The notes under the pieces were generated by a model, which did no database searches, was not told the DNA's origin, and saw nothing but the letters and a program-made list of their open reading frames with translations. Made by a program: the position numbers and the translations under genes. 64,000 bases of DNA from Cucumis sativus (Eukaryota > Streptophyta > Magnoliopsida > Cucurbitales > Cucurbitaceae). The stretch covers positions 26,120,272-26,184,271 of the forward strand of contig NC_026659.2 of the NCBI RefSeq assembly GCF_000004075.3, in the 5' to 3' direction. Each line of letters begins with the position of its first letter. The stretch's first letter is position 1. This document shows, in pieces, positions 1 to 11,957 of the stretch.

Positions 1-611
1 TACTCTCCGGAAAGGAACATTGTGCATATTAGGATTTTGAAGAACTGCTTGATCGATTCCTGGAAATAAGATTTAGGAAAGGAAATCTAGCATTCTTCAT
101 CCACTGCCCTTGTAGCCAAAAGTTAACTTTGACTTGATTATAATAATGTTGCATCATGTGCTCATACATATTTTTACGGGAAGTCAATGTAAGATTATTT
201 GTACTTTATTAGCTTGGAATTTGGTGTATACTTCGCATCTACTGGTTGAATAATCTATGCAATGTCCTTTTTTTTATCTTCTTAAATTTTCTAGTGTCTA
301 ATAAACAAAACCCTTACCGTCATCTTCAACATTTTCACATGGCTATTACTTTAGAGAACGTCCATGTTAATTCCAATCAAAAGCATGTTCTGTTATGTTT
401 TTGTTGTGTGAGTATGCAAAGGAAGTAAGAGGTTGAGCAAATACATGAAGAGCAATATATAGAATATATATATATAAAAATCACAAGTCAGAAGGGCTGA
501 GCTAATAAATAAACAGCAAAAACCATTTTAGTTTGTTCTAGACAACTAGATTCCTGGTTCTTTATTTTACTTTTATCTTCCTTCCTTATTGAGGAGCTTC
601 ATAAGCATCAA
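1..611. other. Intergenic; possible 3' tail of an upstream plus-strand gene
   Basis: No complete gene is visible. The first 72 bases stay open on the plus strand and end in a TAA after a tryptophan-lysine pair, followed by AT-rich sequence that looks like a 3' untranslated region. This could be the last exon of a gene that begins outside the window, but about 23 residues are too few to recognise. From about 470 to 611 lies the 3' flank of the thioredoxin gene, including a short TA run near 464-476. Confidence 0.3.
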
Positions 612-1191
612 TCAATATTTACTATGTTTCTCAATCTTCTTCTGCAGGTCATCCCTCCTGGCTCCGACCACCTTATCGATTACTTTACCGTTCTTAATCA
701 GTATGAATGTTGGCATTGCCTCCACTCCATATTCCTTTGCAACATCCTGTGTTGTCATCCATTTTTCTCAACAAGTCATGTCATGTACTGAACTAAAACA
801 AAACAAGACAAGTTTGAAAGCTCATACCATTAATTCATCGACATCGATTTTAACGAACTCAACGTCCTTGAACCTTGCAGCTAATTCCTTGATAGTCGGC
901 TCCATGTGTCGACAAGGTCCACACCATGCAGCAGTGAAGTCAATCACCATCTATACCATAACAAACCACAACAACAAAGTTAAACCAACCCAGCTGCTAG
1001 TGCTTGTCCACAACAAAAACATATACATTATTGTATGTTATGAAATTACTTACAAGCTTGTTTGTTTCCTTTGTAGCTTCAAAACGAGCTGTCCATTGAG
1101 CTTTGTCGTGACACTCTATAATGGTTGGAGGCTTTTGTTGTATCATTGCATTAGAAGATTTTGAACGTGGGACCGTAAAGCTTGCTCCCAT
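612..1191 (-). CDS. h-type thioredoxin (3 exons, 131 aa)
   Basis: Disulfide reductase using a CxxC dithiol, normally in the cytosol and reduced by NADPH-thioredoxin reductase. Exons on the minus strand are 1054-1191, 828-950 and 612-746, all joined in phase 0 with GT-AG borders; the product is 131 residues. The active-site stretch [14 protein letters not shown] opens exon 2, followed by the KIDVDEL strand. Exon 3 gives the cis-proline loop (AMPTF) and the C-terminal [13 protein letters not shown] strand, so the thioredoxin fold is complete. Two introns around the active-site exon are typical of plant h-type genes. The N-terminus MGASFT has Gly2 and a Ser/Thr at position 6, the N-myristoylation pattern of h subgroup 2, so membrane association is possible. 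It is not one of the genes in the syntenic Arabidopsis block as I remember it. Start chosen as the first ATG in frame with the extension seen in the family. Confidence 0.93.
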
Positions 1192-4100
1192 CTTTTGAAA
1201 TTGAAGCTGGAAGATTTGAATTTTGAGCTCAGATCTCTGTTTGAGAGTCTTGTTTCGAGTATTAATATATGGCTGAAGAGCAGCTTTAGCTTAATATATA
1301 TATATATATGTGTGTATATATAGAAGAAAAAGTACAAAGGTAAATAAGTTATATATAATATTTGGAATATGATTCTTCCATCGTGTTCCAACCGAACACC
1401 GTTCTTTTATGATCTCTTTCTCTTATGGAAGATTACTCAGCCAATTAACTGCACATGAAGAGTTGATAAAATTGTTAAACGAATTTAAAAGTAGTTTTTA
1501 TTGATTAATGTGTTGACGATCGTGAATTGATACATCTAATATCGACTTTCAAGTACTGTCAAATTAAAAAACTAAGTTGGTTTAAACACAAATCACATGT
1601 CGACATAAATTAATTAACTTTTTGGATATCGGGGTAATGGCACAATTTGGACAATAAGTTTTCTGCTTTTTACATGTAAAATGTGTATTCATGATAATTT
1701 AATCTTATGATGTCAAATCCATGCACTGTATAGAGCTAAAAAAAGAAAAAGTTCAATTACACTTTATATAGTCTATATGTTAATTGATCAACTTTTGTTA
1801 ATTATTTAATAGAAGTCTTCTACAAAGGGAGTGCAACATGTTTATCACATCACTAATTAAGAACAAAATCACAAATGCAAATGCATTTCAAATGTTCTAT
1901 TCTTTCTTTATATCTATTTGTATTCTTGAATTACAATAAACAAAGCAAACCATAGAAAGAAAAAAAAAAAGAAAGCTGCCAAAACTTCGACACAAAACAT
2001 TTAATGTAGAAATGGATTCAAACATTTAACTTTTTAATCACAAACATATTTGTTGCCTTGTTCAGTAACTTTTCTTTCCTTCTCTTCTACATATTTTATC
2101 TCTGTATTTTTTTAGTCTCACCATCACGGATGCGTTGATTTAAAATGAGGTTTAGTTGATAAAATATCTACTATTTTAAGTGGTTGATGGTTCAATTTTA
2201 CAGAAATCGAAGGCGACATGAACATTCATTTTAGATGATATTGATGTGTTTTGCATTTATGCCCGCCAAACTTTCTTTAGGGTTTTCTCTTTGCTAAAAT
2301 TAAAGAATGAATGATCCCTTCTAGAAAAAGCCACAGATCCCTACTTGCATTACAAATTGAATAATGGAGTTAAGAATATAAACTTTTCTTTTCTTTTTTT
2401 TTTTCTTTTGGGCCTTCGTATTTGGAGAAGATGGAACGATTGTGATGTTGGAATAAATTGGTATAGAAACTTTGGGTTGCATTTATTAATAAATTCTAAT
2501 GAGAATAAAATTTTGTGAGATTTTTTTCTTTAATTTAAAGAATTGACACGTGGTTTATTTTATTTTAGAAACGTTGGATTTTCAACTTGAATGAAATTAT
2601 GAAAATGGTTTCTCTTGTTTTTTCTAGTTTGAGGAAAATGGTTTCAACTGAGATGTGAAGAGTCCCCTTTAGGTCCTTACAAGAGAGGAGACTCGTTTTC
2701 ACCTTGGAACAAAAAATGATCAGACTAATAACTTGAGGTTGATGCTAATCACTTTATAAAACGAAGCTGACAAATTGGATGGAGTTGTATACCCTAGAGC
2801 AAAATCTTGTAGAAACAACAATCCTACAAAAGCATGTCAATCTCAGTGAAAGGATGGTAAAAAGAATAAATGATCTGTAAAGGGCCTAAACTCATCTCCT
2901 CAGTCATTGAAAATATGAAAGCATCATTGTCTGAATCATGAGAATCTTAACCTTACTGCAAATTGGAACACCTAAAAAGATACCCAATTTCAACATAAAA
3001 ATGTGTGTACTCTAAAGAGTTTTAAACTTTGGTTCTATACACGATGAAATGAAAGAGGTGAGAATAAGTAGCATTCTATGTTCTCTACTTTGTTTCTCAC
3101 AATGAGTGGCTTTACTCATCTAATTGTATGAATTAATTCCTTGTCGTAAAAGATATGGTAACAAATTTTTAAAAATATATATATATATATATTTAAGGAA
3201 TGAGAATATTGTTAAAAGTCAATGCCACCATGTAGAGTTATTAAGGAAATTAACAAAATTCTTGATCTTAACATGGTGCCAAAAATGTACCCTATGGTCT
3301 TTCTTCCCTTCGTTCCTTTAGATTCTTAATTTCAAATACTATTTATAAAATATCACACAAATTATTTATAATTTAAAATAGACAAGTTACTTATATTTAA
3401 AAATATTAGCATAAATGGCTTCATTTTAAAATAATTACAAATGTCGTGAGAATTTATCAATCAATATTAGATATTAATCAATAACTAATAGAACTTACTA
3501 TATTTATAATTTTATAATAGAATTTACTATATTTATAATTTTTTAAAATATTATTATACACTTGGAGTAAACTAAATCAACTAACCAAACTTTAGTTTCG
3601 ATGAATTTTCAAAATGTAAACCGACTCAATCAACCTTCCCTTGTTGTAACTAAATCAACAATGGTCGGTTCAAGATCAATTGTAAAAAAAAAAAAAAACA
3701 ATTCCAACCGAACTAGATCTAACAATCCAATTTTCTAATCAAAATGACATTTGGTTTTGCAATGGGCATGTTAGTATGTATGCTGAGAAATTATGAAAAC
3801 CCTACGTGAGGGAATAAGAGAAAGAAAAATGGATGTTGATGCTAAACAGAAAAAAAAAAATAATCTAAATTGTGTTTTAACCCTAAATTTAAATGGGTAC
3901 CTCTATATATAACACTCAACACACCACCAAGTTGAATTTACCAAAGCTCCACTAAAACAGAGAGAAGAAGATGAAGGTGACAACGTCATACTCATCCAAT
4001 GATTTATAAAATCATATGTTATTTGAAGACCAAGGAAACTGGACTAAAACTAAAACAAAATAAAGCATATCATACCTTAAGCATACGTCTAAACAAAAGC

Positions 4101-4250
4101 AGCTCATGTCCACAAAATAACTTAGGATCAAATGGTTTTCGCAATATTGGTCTTTTTTTTTTATACAAGGTTCCATTGGATCCATCAAAAACTAGGGACT
4201 ACAAAAAAAGCAAGATGTTGGATGGTGAATTCAACGAGGACCAAATGTCC
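1192..4250. other. Intergenic region between thioredoxin and RGG-protein genes
   Basis: AT-rich, no gene recognised. The stretch 2640-2960 is less AT-rich and reads on the minus strand as a broken, acidic open frame with several stops. It may be a decayed gene or transposon fragment, but I could not identify it. Short poly-A and TA runs (3171-3192, 3687-3700) are present. 3890-3990 has a TATA-like tatatata and the 'accaccaag' stretch, but no coding sequence follows it. Confidence 0.4.
1315..1323 (-). promoter_or_regulatory. TATA box of the thioredoxin gene
   Basis: Read on the minus strand this is CTATATATA, about 124 bases upstream of the thioredoxin ATG, next to a TA/TG microsatellite (1293-1322). 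Distance fits a TATA box plus a roughly 90-base leader. The surrounding TA repeat makes the exact box uncertain. Confidence 0.4.
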
Positions 4251-4315
4251 AGAGAGAGAGAGAGAGAGAGGGAGGGAGGGAGAGGGAGAGGGAGAGGGAG
4301 AGGGAGGGAGAGAGA
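4251..4315. repeat. GA/GGGA microsatellite in 3' UTR
   Basis: About 65 bases of (GA)n grading into GGGAGA repeats on the plus strand, hence a CT-rich tract in the 3' untranslated region of the minus-strand RGG-protein mRNA, starting about 53 bases past its stop codon. Such tracts are usually length-polymorphic. Confidence 0.9.
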
Positions 4316-4367
4316 AAAATTGAAAAAGCACCAAACATTCGCATCACCCACCCGCTTCCGACGACGG

Positions 4368-7300
4368 TCACGAAGCCACCCCAATGCTTGAAGAGTTAGG
4401 AGCACCTTGGGAGGAGGAACCATGACTGTTGTAAGAGTGGCCACCACCACCTCTCCCACCACCACCTCTTCCTCGACCATTGTTGTAGTAGTTGTTCCTT
4501 TGGTAGTAGTTTCCGGACTGGTCGTAATATCGACTGCGTCCATTCTGGTAGGATCCTCCTCCTCTTCCTTCGCTTCGACCCCCACGGCCATTGGAATATC
4601 CTCTTCGACCGCCAACACCACGGCCACCTCTTTGACTCATATATCCTCCCCTTCGAGGAACGTACTGCTGTTCTTTTGCATCTCCGTCCCCATGTTTCTG
4701 CTCAAATTCATCTTCTGGTCTCACTTCTTGCTGGGTGACGAATTCGGAGGAATTTCCGGTCTCTTGCACATCCTGCTAAAGCAGAAGAGTCTCAATGTTC
4801 AAATAAAGAGATAGAGGGTGGCGGAGCTATAGAGAATGAAATACTGGGGGCATAGGCATACACTAGGCAGCTCGTCAGCAGAACCAGGTTGACCATCACT
4901 GATATCATCTTCTTGCACATCTCCCACGTCAGCATCCTACAAATTAAGGAGTTATACGAGATTATTATTCAATTTAGTAACAGCAACACAAATAAAAACA
5001 GTTTTGCAGTTGAGAATAATCTAATTCAGTAACAGCAACACAAATAAAAACAGTTTGGCAGTTGAGATGATTACTATTCTAATAGTAATCTCAACCAACT
5101 CAATCCTTGGATTGAGGTGTTTACTTTAATTGCTCATTGCTATGAAGCATCAAATTTAATTACTAATAAATCAAATTACTACATGGATATCGCTCAAGAA
5201 ACTTTAAGCATTCAGATGAAGAAAGCTGACCGGAAAGAAAGAAAATCCTAAGAGGAGAATACTGACAATTTTCTTTCCAAGGCCATCAACGACAAGAAAT
5301 ATACTTTCAAAAGCGCATTAGTTATAAAAGAAATATTCCCCTCCACTTGGAGCCTTCTTTGTTTCTTTGTGATTCATTTCATGACAATGTAGAAATGCTG
5401 AGGATAAACCTTCGTATTATGAAATTTCAAAAGAAGGCAGACTATGTGACTATATTTACAGCTTAAAAAATGCACATATGAAGATTGTAGACTAACTACC
5501 AACCAACTGACGAATGACCTCCTAAAATATACTTGGATAATAACACTACAGCACATCCTCACAAATTTTTCCTTTTCAGCAAAGATCCAGATATTCATCA
5601 CAAAACATAGACTCCAAGCTTGACTCGATCCAGTAATAGAATATCGTATTTTTCTCTGTTGGCCACTGAATTGTTGTATTATGTTCTGTTTGGCTGACAA
5701 ACCATTACCCATGAATTTGAAATTGTGGACAAAGTGTGTAGACTATTTTTAGTTTCATCCTTGATGTTCAAATTTTTTTCAATTTAGTTTTCAATTAAAC
5801 CCTTCACATAGAAGAATGCAAAAAATTGGTTGATGATAAGTTTACACAGTATGATACTCGGTTACTTGGTGCGAATTTAAAGGAAGAAAATAGACCACCT
5901 AATTTCTTCTCCAAATTTCCATGTTATCAAAATCAATCATCTCTTAGATGGCGGTGGCCTATTTTTTCCTTCAAATTGCTGCCAACTCACTAAATATCAT
6001 GTCATTTTAAGCTTTTAACATTTTAACATCCACCACGGAGAGGGTAATAATTGAGAAACATCATAACATAACTGACTAAATTAAAAGGCAAACACAGATC
6101 AAACACCAGGGACTGAGACATATATTTAAATTTTATTCTAGTTAGACATAACTTGAAATTTTGAAGGATGGAAGAAAAACCAAGATCAACGACAAGGAAG
6201 ATGTAGAAATCGATTCTGATTGGCCAAGGTAGTACTTAAGCTACTACGTTTAAAATTGAAGCAGAAGAGAGTTCACGACAAACAAGAGCCACAAATGATA
6301 AAAACTCTATAACCCAACTAAATAATTTGTTCTAGTGGTTGAAGATTCTATTGTACCTCTTCAACAATCTCTTTCAATTCAAAGGATCCAAATCTGCAAC
6401 AATCATGGCTATTCGTGTCTTTAAGGAGGGTCATCTGCCAATTAAAGGCAGAGTGTAAAGTTATAGAAATCACCAGCAAATGAGCAATGCCGGCTTTGAG
6501 TAATTCTTTGGGACAATGAAAAAAAAAATTATGGGTGTACAAAAAACCAAGCCCACACACAAAAAGAAAAAAAAACATTGTTCTCTGTAAAAAGGGACTC
6601 CAACTATGCAATATACCACCCTTGAGAATAGTCACAAAAGGTTCCAAAATTGAAGCACACCAACAAACATGAAAACAAACAAGAGATCAAACCCCACTAA
6701 GGTCCCTATCTACCCCTCTAAAAGTCCTATTATTCTGCTCACTTCACAAGGTCTATAAGATAACATACGCGCTTTACTTCCCCCCACGAGGTGGATTGAG
6801 AAGGAACTCCTCCATCATACCACGAGTGTCCCTCCAATGAGCATAGAAAATGCTAAACGTCTGAAAAAAAAACAACTACCAAACAGAACTAGCAAACTCA
6901 CACCGCCCCAAGGAAAGAGTTTTCTGATTCTTTCTTGCAAAGACAGCACCATCCTAGGGAAGAACACAAAAAAGAGTCATTGGACTTCATCATGGAGCTG
7001 TGGATAAGTAAATCTGTGAGGGATCCACTACAAAGCTCCCATGGAGATGTGAATGCCAAATCCAACAAAATCAAATGAGGTTGTTTAGCTAGAAATTTAA
7101 GCAAAAGCCAGCTAGGAAGGCTATTCCTCTTCCACAAAGTTTCTACTTAAGCCTAGATTCCTAAGAGTTGATTAGTGAAATACAAATATCTTGGATAGAA
7201 GATGCTCTTTGACTGAATTTCAAGAAAAATTGGGAGAACTCACAAAGTGTTGCATTACCCTTGCCCAATCATATATTTTCCCAATAGTGAGTAGATTTTT

Positions 7301-9750
7301 CAGTTTAGATCACCACTGAGTTAACTTATAATGAATGAGGTCTTTGTGCTTGAGAATGAATTTTCAAGGGCCATTTTCAAGCGAGAAGTGAAAGTTTGAA
7401 AATGAACCAAGGTCTCCATAAAGCCACCTCTATTCATTTCTTTAAATTTACGGGCATAGCTCAAATCCCAACCATTTCAAAGGTTTCTCAACATGTGTGT
7501 GGCTTGGCCAATAAGGGAAGGACACCAATAAAGACATCAGTATCAGTTTCTAGAATGGCAGATGTGCATGCCTTACATCTCAAGCGGTTTTAGATATTTA
7601 CCCAAGAGGAAAATGCATTAACAGTCATTTGAAGTATTAATGGTGTAGACATCAGGGGTGGAAAACTTTGAATCCTAAGCGTACTGACCACAGGAAAACC
7701 TTGGTTTGATAATGCAAGAAGTAGCCGTTAAAAGCCAATAGAGCAACAACATTAGTTTCTCAAATGATAGAAGGATAGATGTTATTCCTCTACAGCAGAC
7801 TTTTCTTGATCTTTTTGCAATTTCCATGAAGGAAGCCACTATATCTGACAGTTGGTGCTTAGAAGCACATGATTGGGACCTTGGATTTATAAGGGGCCTT
7901 TTCTTTTCTTCATAGAAACAATTGGATTTATAGAGAAAGAACAAAATAGGACATACAAAAAATCAAATCCCCGAAAACTCCATGAAAAAAAGGTTCCAAC
8001 GAAGTAAAATAATACCATGTTAATTTTTGTATATTATATTGAATAATCAAGATACATAGTCGACCTTTTACAAAGGTGAATAAATAGACACCAATAAAGC
8101 AATAAAAAAAATTGCCAATTAAAAATAACCCTAATTTTCTTTAACAAAAAGAAATATTTTCGAGCAGGTCTTTTTATGAAATATAGAGTTAAGAAAATGG
8201 GCACTCCTTCTATGAAAGCTTTGGACAAGACAGGATCAAACGAGGCCATGTATAAACAAGAAGGAAAAGGGGTACACATAAGAGGGAAAACACTGGAACT
8301 TTCCCCTAAACAAGATAATAAGTCCTTTAGAGAAAAGATGCCATGAACATAGTTAACCTGCCTAAATGCTATGAACTATAAAGCATTGGGAAAAAAAAAA
8401 AATTAAAAAAATGCTCGAAACCCGCATGGAGGAAGAAGGTAAGGTGGCCTCAACTAGGATGAAGGCTGCACAATTTTCTTTGAACTTCAGACACATTTCC
8501 AACAAGTCAAACTACTAGAAGCTTTTTATTTCCAAGAAAATCCCACGATAGTTTCCAATGTATCTAAAGGTTTCCAAGCTCCACAAATCAATAGGAAAAG
8601 ACCATTTTCTCTTTTGTAGTATAACTTTCATTCCACTATTCTAACTACAATGACGTTTAGCTAAGGAAAGACACTGTACGATGAATGAAACAAAATAAAT
8701 GGACGTATTGCTCGACATTCATTTCAAAGAGGTAATGTAACAGATGAATATCACCATATGGTACGAGAATCCCATAATACCGTCTGTAGAAATTTTTCAT
8801 CTGAACCTTCTTCATGGACAGCCACCGGAACCTGAAAATTGGCATAGTTTCCTGCAGCAACAGCAGCTACTTCAACAGGACCTTTTATCTCAGGCGTGGT
8901 AGTGAAGTAATCCGACGCCATGATCTTGTGCAGCCTCTCTCTCAAGTTCGCATCTTCAAGATTGCATTACAAGTCAACAAAACACCAAAAATGTAAGAAC
9001 GAAATTAACCAAACAAAACTACTAATAAAGAAATGGAGTAGAAATTAGAAAGAAAAAAAAGGTCATACAAGTAACATCCGTGTTGGGTTCAATAGGTTGG
9101 TCAGCCTTCGTGAGCCAGAGTTTCGCGTGCTCGATGCAACGCTCCAACGCATTCTTATGAGGCAAATTCGAATCCACAGGACGAGAGACCAGTAGGCCGC
9201 TCATCATCGATATCAAATCCAAATCCCTCTCAACGAGAAGATCGGTAGCATCGTCAGTGACATAATCGTAGGTGATGCAACAACTTCTCTCGTGCGTTCT
9301 CGTAAGCATCGTCGAAGTGAAATCGCTTTGAGACTTAACATCAAACAAAGAGCCAAAATAGAGAAGGTTTAAAAGGTCCTCAACCACAGCGTGTTCGGAC
9401 TGGTCTTTCACATCACTGGTATCTTCATCTCTAACCTCCGTATGCGAATCATCGGTTGAAACAGGTAGAGAGGAAACACTGGCCTGTTGACGTTGTACAG
9501 CCAAGTTGATTTCCTCAGAGACAGCCGATGCTAAAGGCTGTCGAAGCTTTTCAAGCTCATCGATGAGGGCAGTAACAGAAGGCTTAGAGCGAAGGACTTC
9601 TTCTTGCTCCTTGTTGATAGGCTTTCCTAGAGAAATAGCCTCTTCCATCTGAAGGATACGATTGTGTTTCTTGCGAAGGGCGCGGAGACGCTTGTTGATG
9701 AGGCTGAGGACTGGTCCATCAATGACATCAGAGGGAGAGGGAGCCGCCAT
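4368..9750 (-). CDS. Caprin-like glycine/arginine-rich (RGG) RNA-binding protein (4 exons, 444 aa)
   Basis: Exons on the minus strand: 9069-9750, 8781-8953, 4862-4936 and 4368-4772, joined in matching phases (1, 0, 0) to 444 residues. The N-terminal third has a basic coiled-coil segment (INKRLRALRKKHNRILQMEE, then KEQEEVL), which resembles homology region 1 of animal caprin. The middle is acidic (DADVGDVQEDD). The last exon is an RGG domain with repeated RGG, GRGG and NGRG blocks plus tyrosine/asparagine-rich spacers, an arrangement that binds RNA and supports phase-separating RNP granules. Animal caprin-1 acts in stress granules with G3BP; a similar role here is inference. It matches the plant 'glycine-rich protein' family that I recall as Arabidopsis At1g27090. 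The third intron-sized gap (4937-8780) is 3.8 kb and carries a decayed LINE; a further small exon inside it cannot be excluded. Confidence 0.82.
4976..5066. repeat. Two-copy tandem repeat in intron
   Basis: A stretch of about 39 bases beginning agtaacagcaacacaaat occurs at 4976 and again at 5028, a period of 52 bases, with one mismatch in the shared part. It lies just inside the large intron of the RGG-protein gene. Confidence 0.8.
6560..8000 (-). mobile_element. Decayed LINE (reverse-transcriptase zinc-binding region) inside an intron
   Basis: Broken minus-strand frames include HWRDTRGMMEEFLLNPP at about 6778-6840 and, further downstream, GILHSWSPFLQ at about 6585-6620. This pair and its order resemble the C-terminal end of plant LINE polyproteins after the zf-RVT domain, where a 'EEFLLNPP' stretch precedes a 'SPFL' end. 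Many stops and frameshifts interrupt it, so it is inactive. The upstream limit is vague; frames near 6898-7600 on the same strand also look like eroded protein but cannot be assigned. It is inserted in the same orientation as the host gene. Confidence 0.5.
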
Positions 9751-9973
9751 TGTTAAGTCCAGTGAAAGAGGGGGTGGAAGAGAAATGGGATGGTCGGAGC
9801 ACCACCAAGAAAGGGTGGTGAAGGAAGGGCGGGGGCAGTTGAGCGAGGGTTTTGAAAGGTTTCTTGTCAGGGGGGAAGTGGATGCGATGCGATTGGGGGA
9901 AGAGAAGGAGGCGCTTTGGAATGGAGAATCAATTTAAGAGACCCATCACATAAAAGAGGGTTATAAGGCCAAT

Positions 9974-10014
9974 CGATGGGCTCTTTAATTCCATTTCTCA
10001 ACTCAACTGGGCCT
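9974..10014 (-). promoter_or_regulatory. Paired site II-type motifs (TGGGCY) upstream of the RGG-protein gene
   Basis: TGGGCT near 9978 and TGGGCC near 10008 lie about 230-260 bases upstream of the RGG-protein ATG. TGGGCY motifs (site II, bound by TCP factors) are common in promoters of translation-related plant genes, which suits an RNA-binding protein. The link is by position only. Confidence 0.45.
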
Positions 10015-10395
10015 TTTCTTTTTCCTTTCTCCTTTTTCCTTTTTCTTTTTTCTTTTTTCTTTTTTTTAATAATCGAAATTCATTTGTTAAATACAAAATT
10101 AAATAAACCCACTTTTTCTTTCTCTTTTTCTTTTTCTATTGAAGGAAGATAAACCCTTCTCGGATCTTATTTCTATATATCTAATTCTAAACATTCTTAC
10201 CTCAATCCAAACTCTACATTAATCAATTATTCTAATTTTCAACTTTTTCATTTAATATATCTTAATTAAACTATTACCTATTAAAGAGAAGTGTTAGTTT
10301 CGTTTAAATTTTATAAAAATCTTTCACTTATATCAATCATAACAACTCTTACAAGTAAAATTGTAAAAGAGACTAGATAATATCTAATAGGATTG

Positions 10396-10640
10396 TCCAA
10401 TGTGCTTGACGGTTGGTCTAACAAAATGTATGCTAAGGCATGTCTACACATCCATGCTCCAACCTAAGAACATTATTTTAACAACAAGTTGGCCCAAGGG
10501 AGGTTTTCAGCTCAGCCTTCAAAAGTGGCTAATGGAGATGCTCCAACTTGAGCATAAAGCTTATCTTATCGTAGCCATGAAGCTCTAGGATGATAAGTTA
10601 ATTTATAGATTTCTACAAATACATCATTATACTCAATAAC
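10396..10640. repeat. Probable LTR fragment
   Basis: Contains an 18-base string (ttctacaaatacatcatt, 10611-10628) that recurs exactly at 50751-50768, with looser similarity after it (ctcaaattctc / ctcaaactct). Both sit in GC-richer islands with no coding potential. This is the look of LTR remnants, but neither target duplication nor primer-binding site was found. Confidence 0.35.
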
Positions 10641-11957
10641 AAAGAAATTTGTTCTCAAATTCTCAACCTTTTACGCTCTTTATTTTTTTTACTCCAATTT
10701 ATTGTTACATCACATCAAAATTATACATTTTACCCGTTTAATTTTTCTTGATGAGAATAGTATCGAGATTTCAAATGATTGAGTGTGAATGGTATACAGT
10801 TAACAAATAATTTTTAAAAATATTAAATTACTTATATATAGAAATTGGATCTCTATAATTTCCTACGTGGAATGTATTGGCAAATACCAAAACTTTGATT
10901 GCTTCTGTACTCTCACTCATATTCAAGGAAGTGTTAAATAAATTTCTTAAAGTTTAACACCAAAAGTCATGGTTTTTTTCTACACTCCAAAATAGATATT
11001 ATCCAAAAGGTCACATCTTTCAAATTCATTGACTCTTCTTTAATAATAATAATAATGTGATAAGCCAAAAACTATTACTTTTAGGCTAATTTTGAGTTAA
11101 ATTTATTGCTATTTTTGAATTTGAATCTCCACAACCTCGGATAAATTAGTATATATCAAGTATTATTAAACTATAATAATATTGGCAAGTAATAAATTCA
11201 AGAGGAAACAAATGAAATCAACACATATGAACTCTACAACTAATACATTTTGACTTCACCTAATTAAGTCTTACTACACAGGGTTGCATGTGTGTCTTGT
11301 GTTGATGTGGAGACAATTTATTTGTTATATTAGAAGCACGAAAAATGTTTCACATCTCAAGAAAATGAAAGGATATTTGTAATTTATCATTGTAAATGTG
11401 ACATATTATGTGATATTGTTATTGAAGTCAACGTAAAAATAACCTTGAAGATAGATGCTAGGAACGGGAAGAATATTAAAACAACAATTGGAACATAACT
11501 TAGAGGATTCCAAAGATCACATCTACACAACTTAACTCTTGGTGCACTCAACAAAAGTTAACGTGTTTAGTAAGCATAACATCAATGCCCAATTTGCTAT
11601 TTTACACGCAGAGATTCATTCCTTTCTTCAATCAAATGGTACGAACAATAGTCGATGACGCAACAAAGAGACGAAAAAGGCCTGAGTCCAACTGCGAGAT
11701 ACTAGCCCACAAACAATAGTCAGTGAGGCCCAATATCCGGACTTCTGTGGAATGAAGCCCAATTAAAATTCTCTATTGGGCTCAAATTTATATCAAATTG
11801 GTTTACGTGCTGGGCCACACTGCGTGGGGATGATGGCGATGAAATATGGCATTGATGTCTAGTAGTTCATAACAATTCACTTGTAAAATTATATTTTAAA
11901 TTTAATTTCAACCGGGATAAAAATAATAATAAAATTTAATTAGTTATAATTCTTTTA

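Larger units (their letters stand above)
9751..11957. other. Gene-poor region upstream of the RGG-protein gene
   Basis: 9751-9935 is the 5' leader of the RGG-protein gene, purine-rich on the plus strand. 10020-10140 is a pyrimidine-rich tract of TTTTC repeats. 10396-10640 looks like a retrotransposon LTR fragment. 11640-11830 is a GC-richer patch with several GCCCA motifs but no gene next to it. The remainder is AT-rich with no coding signal seen. Confidence 0.4.

Noticed and set aside
2640-2960. Broken acidic frame on the minus strand
   Set aside because: Several stops and no motif I could name; left as an unassigned patch in the intergenic entry.
4407-4814. Plus-strand threonine/valine-rich frame opposite the RGG exon
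   Set aside because: Antisense shadow of a glycine/arginine-rich exon; no start context or homology.
6348-6395. Possible 42-base extra exon of the RGG gene (GSFELKEIVEE)
   Set aside because: It has AG and GT borders, but its open frame does not fit the phase 0 joins on either side, and the phase 0 reading has a stop.
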